From assembly GCA_040879985.1 (NCBI GenBank), contig JBBDJH010000022.1:1-60529 (forward strand): a stretch of DNA of 60,529 bases, written 5' to 3'. Numbering within the stretch: the stretch's first letter is position 1; every line of letters begins with the position of its first letter. The notes beneath the pieces are model-generated. The model saw nothing but the letters and a program-made list of their open reading frames with translations, did no database searches and was not told where the DNA came from. Below, piece after piece: positions 59,563 to 60,529 of this stretch. The position numbers and the translations under genes were made by a program. This DNA comes from VRUE01 sp040879985. Its GTDB lineage: Bacteria; Actinomycetota; Thermoleophilia; Solirubrobacterales; 70-9.

Positions 59563-60492
59563 ATGGCTAGCCGGGGTAAGAGCGAATTTCACCTCTGGCC
59601 GCTCGCCCAGGTCGACGTCGAGGGCCTTTTCGGGCGAAAGAAGGCGTTCAGCCTTGAGCTCGACACGCGGCTCACGGTCCTGACTGGCGAAAACGGCAGC
59701 GGCAAGTCGACCCTACTGAAGGCGATCCACCTTTTCGGGCTGGAGGAGTGGTCAGATCTTTTCGTCCAGCCGCTCGGCGGCCTTAACCTTTCTTTCACAG
59801 ATGGCCCCGAGCTGGCGGTTACATGGCTGGAGGATGCGCTGACAGTTAGCAACGGCTCTGATGAGTGGAGCTTTGACGCCGAGTCGGCGCTGCAGTTTGG
59901 CCCGGGGATGCTGCGTGATTTCAAGCGCAGCCGGGAAGGCGGCCATGAGCGCCCCTTGCGCGTGGCAGGCAGATGGCGGCCCGATGCCTTCTATAGCCCA
60001 AGCGGACTTGAGGAGCTTGAGCGGTTGATGGCACCGGACTGGCTTTCGGATCTCACTGAACGCTTTCAAACCAAGCTGATCTCGGCGCGGCGCCTTGAGC
60101 ACCGTCTGCGCCCCGACGCTGACGCCGAGGGCGAGGAGGCGCACGTGCCAGCCGTCGAGGAATTCGCGATCCGCTTGCGCGAAACGATGAAAAACCAACT
60201 CTCCGCCTACGCCGCCGACTCGCGCCGCCAGGAGAAGATCCTACCGACGAAGATCGTCGAGGCGATGCAGCAGCAGGGCCCCGTCGAGGATCCCGAGGCG
60301 CTCGCCGACGAAGTCACCAACCTTCGCTCCGAGGTTCTCAAACTCGCTGACTCGCTCGCTCGGGTTGGGCTCTTCGAGGAGGAGGACCCCGATCACCTCG
60401 GTGAGTACCCGCGTGACAACACGCCGATCCTGCTCGCTGTGCGCGAGGTTTACCGCGTCACCAAAGGCCGCCTTTGCGCCGCACCCGGATAA
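59563..60492 (+). pseudogene. AAA family ATPase, truncated at the window end
   Basis: 309 residues visible. Walker A LTGENGSGKSTLLKAIHL is at about 40-57; then a helical insertion with SARRLEHRLRPDADAEGE and a coiled region (VTNLRSEVLKLADSLARVGL). The frame enters the 55-bp terminal repeat and stops after CAAPG, before any Walker B or signature motif, so the C-terminal half is missing. Intact members are defence-type or RecF-like ATPases. The 256 bases upstream of it hold no recognisable gene. Confidence 0.75.
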
Positions 60493-60529
60493 CCGGACAC
60501 TCGGTTGAACAAATCGATCATCGCACCTG
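60475..60529. repeat. Right copy of 55-bp terminal inverted repeat
   Basis: Exact reverse complement of bases 1-55. It holds the stop codon of the truncated AAA gene and runs to the end of the window. See the left copy for interpretation. Confidence 0.9.

Overview
The window is GC-rich throughout, with very strong G/C bias at third codon positions, many GTG and TTG starts, tightly packed genes and very short intergenic gaps. Gene content (CvpA-type MarP protease, SHOCT and CWB2 proteins, several FadE-type acyl-CoA dehydrogenases, an AddAB-like nuclease pair, an FHA/zinc-ribbon protein) points to an actinobacterium, most likely of the Thermoleophilia/Solirubrobacterales kind. That placement is inference from style and gene content, not from a marker gene.

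Layout. (1) 1-8463 is a defence-type accessory region: a truncated hsdS with hsdM, a decayed DUF3427 helicase remnant, a redoxin next to a methyltransferase/thioredoxin-like fusion, an RloA/RloB-like (AbiL-type) pair, a NERD protein, gene fragments, and a PD-(D/E)XK nuclease that sits under a perfect SOS-box palindrome and ends inside tRNA-Thr(TGT). (2) 8464-18310 holds housekeeping and membrane genes: an aromatic-ring dioxygenase with maleylacetate reductase, an apparent PlsC-GpsA fusion, an ECF sigma factor, a rhomboid protease, a cobalamin-binding protein and a CorC/HlyC-type protein. (3) 18307-27383 is a beta-oxidation block (3-hydroxyacyl-CoA dehydrogenase, thiolase, three acyl-CoA dehydrogenases, a broken LLM oxidoreductase) with two near-identical TetR-type operators, interrupted by a MazF-type toxin-antitoxin pair and a CWB2 protein. 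(4) 27445-44419 carries cell-wall and amino-acid genes: M23 peptidase, lysA-hom-thrC-thrB, gltB, FHA protein, class B PBP, MarP-like protease and an HxlR regulator. (5) 44545-55966 is DNA repair and small metabolic genes: xseA-xseB, a foreign DUF4143 ATPase inserted beside addA, addA-addB with a 10-N gap, a HAD hydrolase and a DUF59 protein. (6) 56078-60529 is a second accessory region: an AAA/DUF3696 ATPase plus PIN protein pair, a frameshifted integrase remnant, a possible toxin-antitoxin pair and a truncated AAA ATPase.

The first and last 55 bases are exact reverse complements of each other. They cut off hsdS on the left and the AAA gene on the right in the same reading phase, so the window is a core block whose two accessory flanks both run into one repeated sequence. 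Regulatory and repeat structure is unusually readable here: an SOS box, two shared TetR operators, a toxin-antitoxin operator, a tandem operator before the DUF4143 gene, two families of intergenic hairpin elements, and a perfect 17-bp-arm palindrome embedded in frame inside addA.
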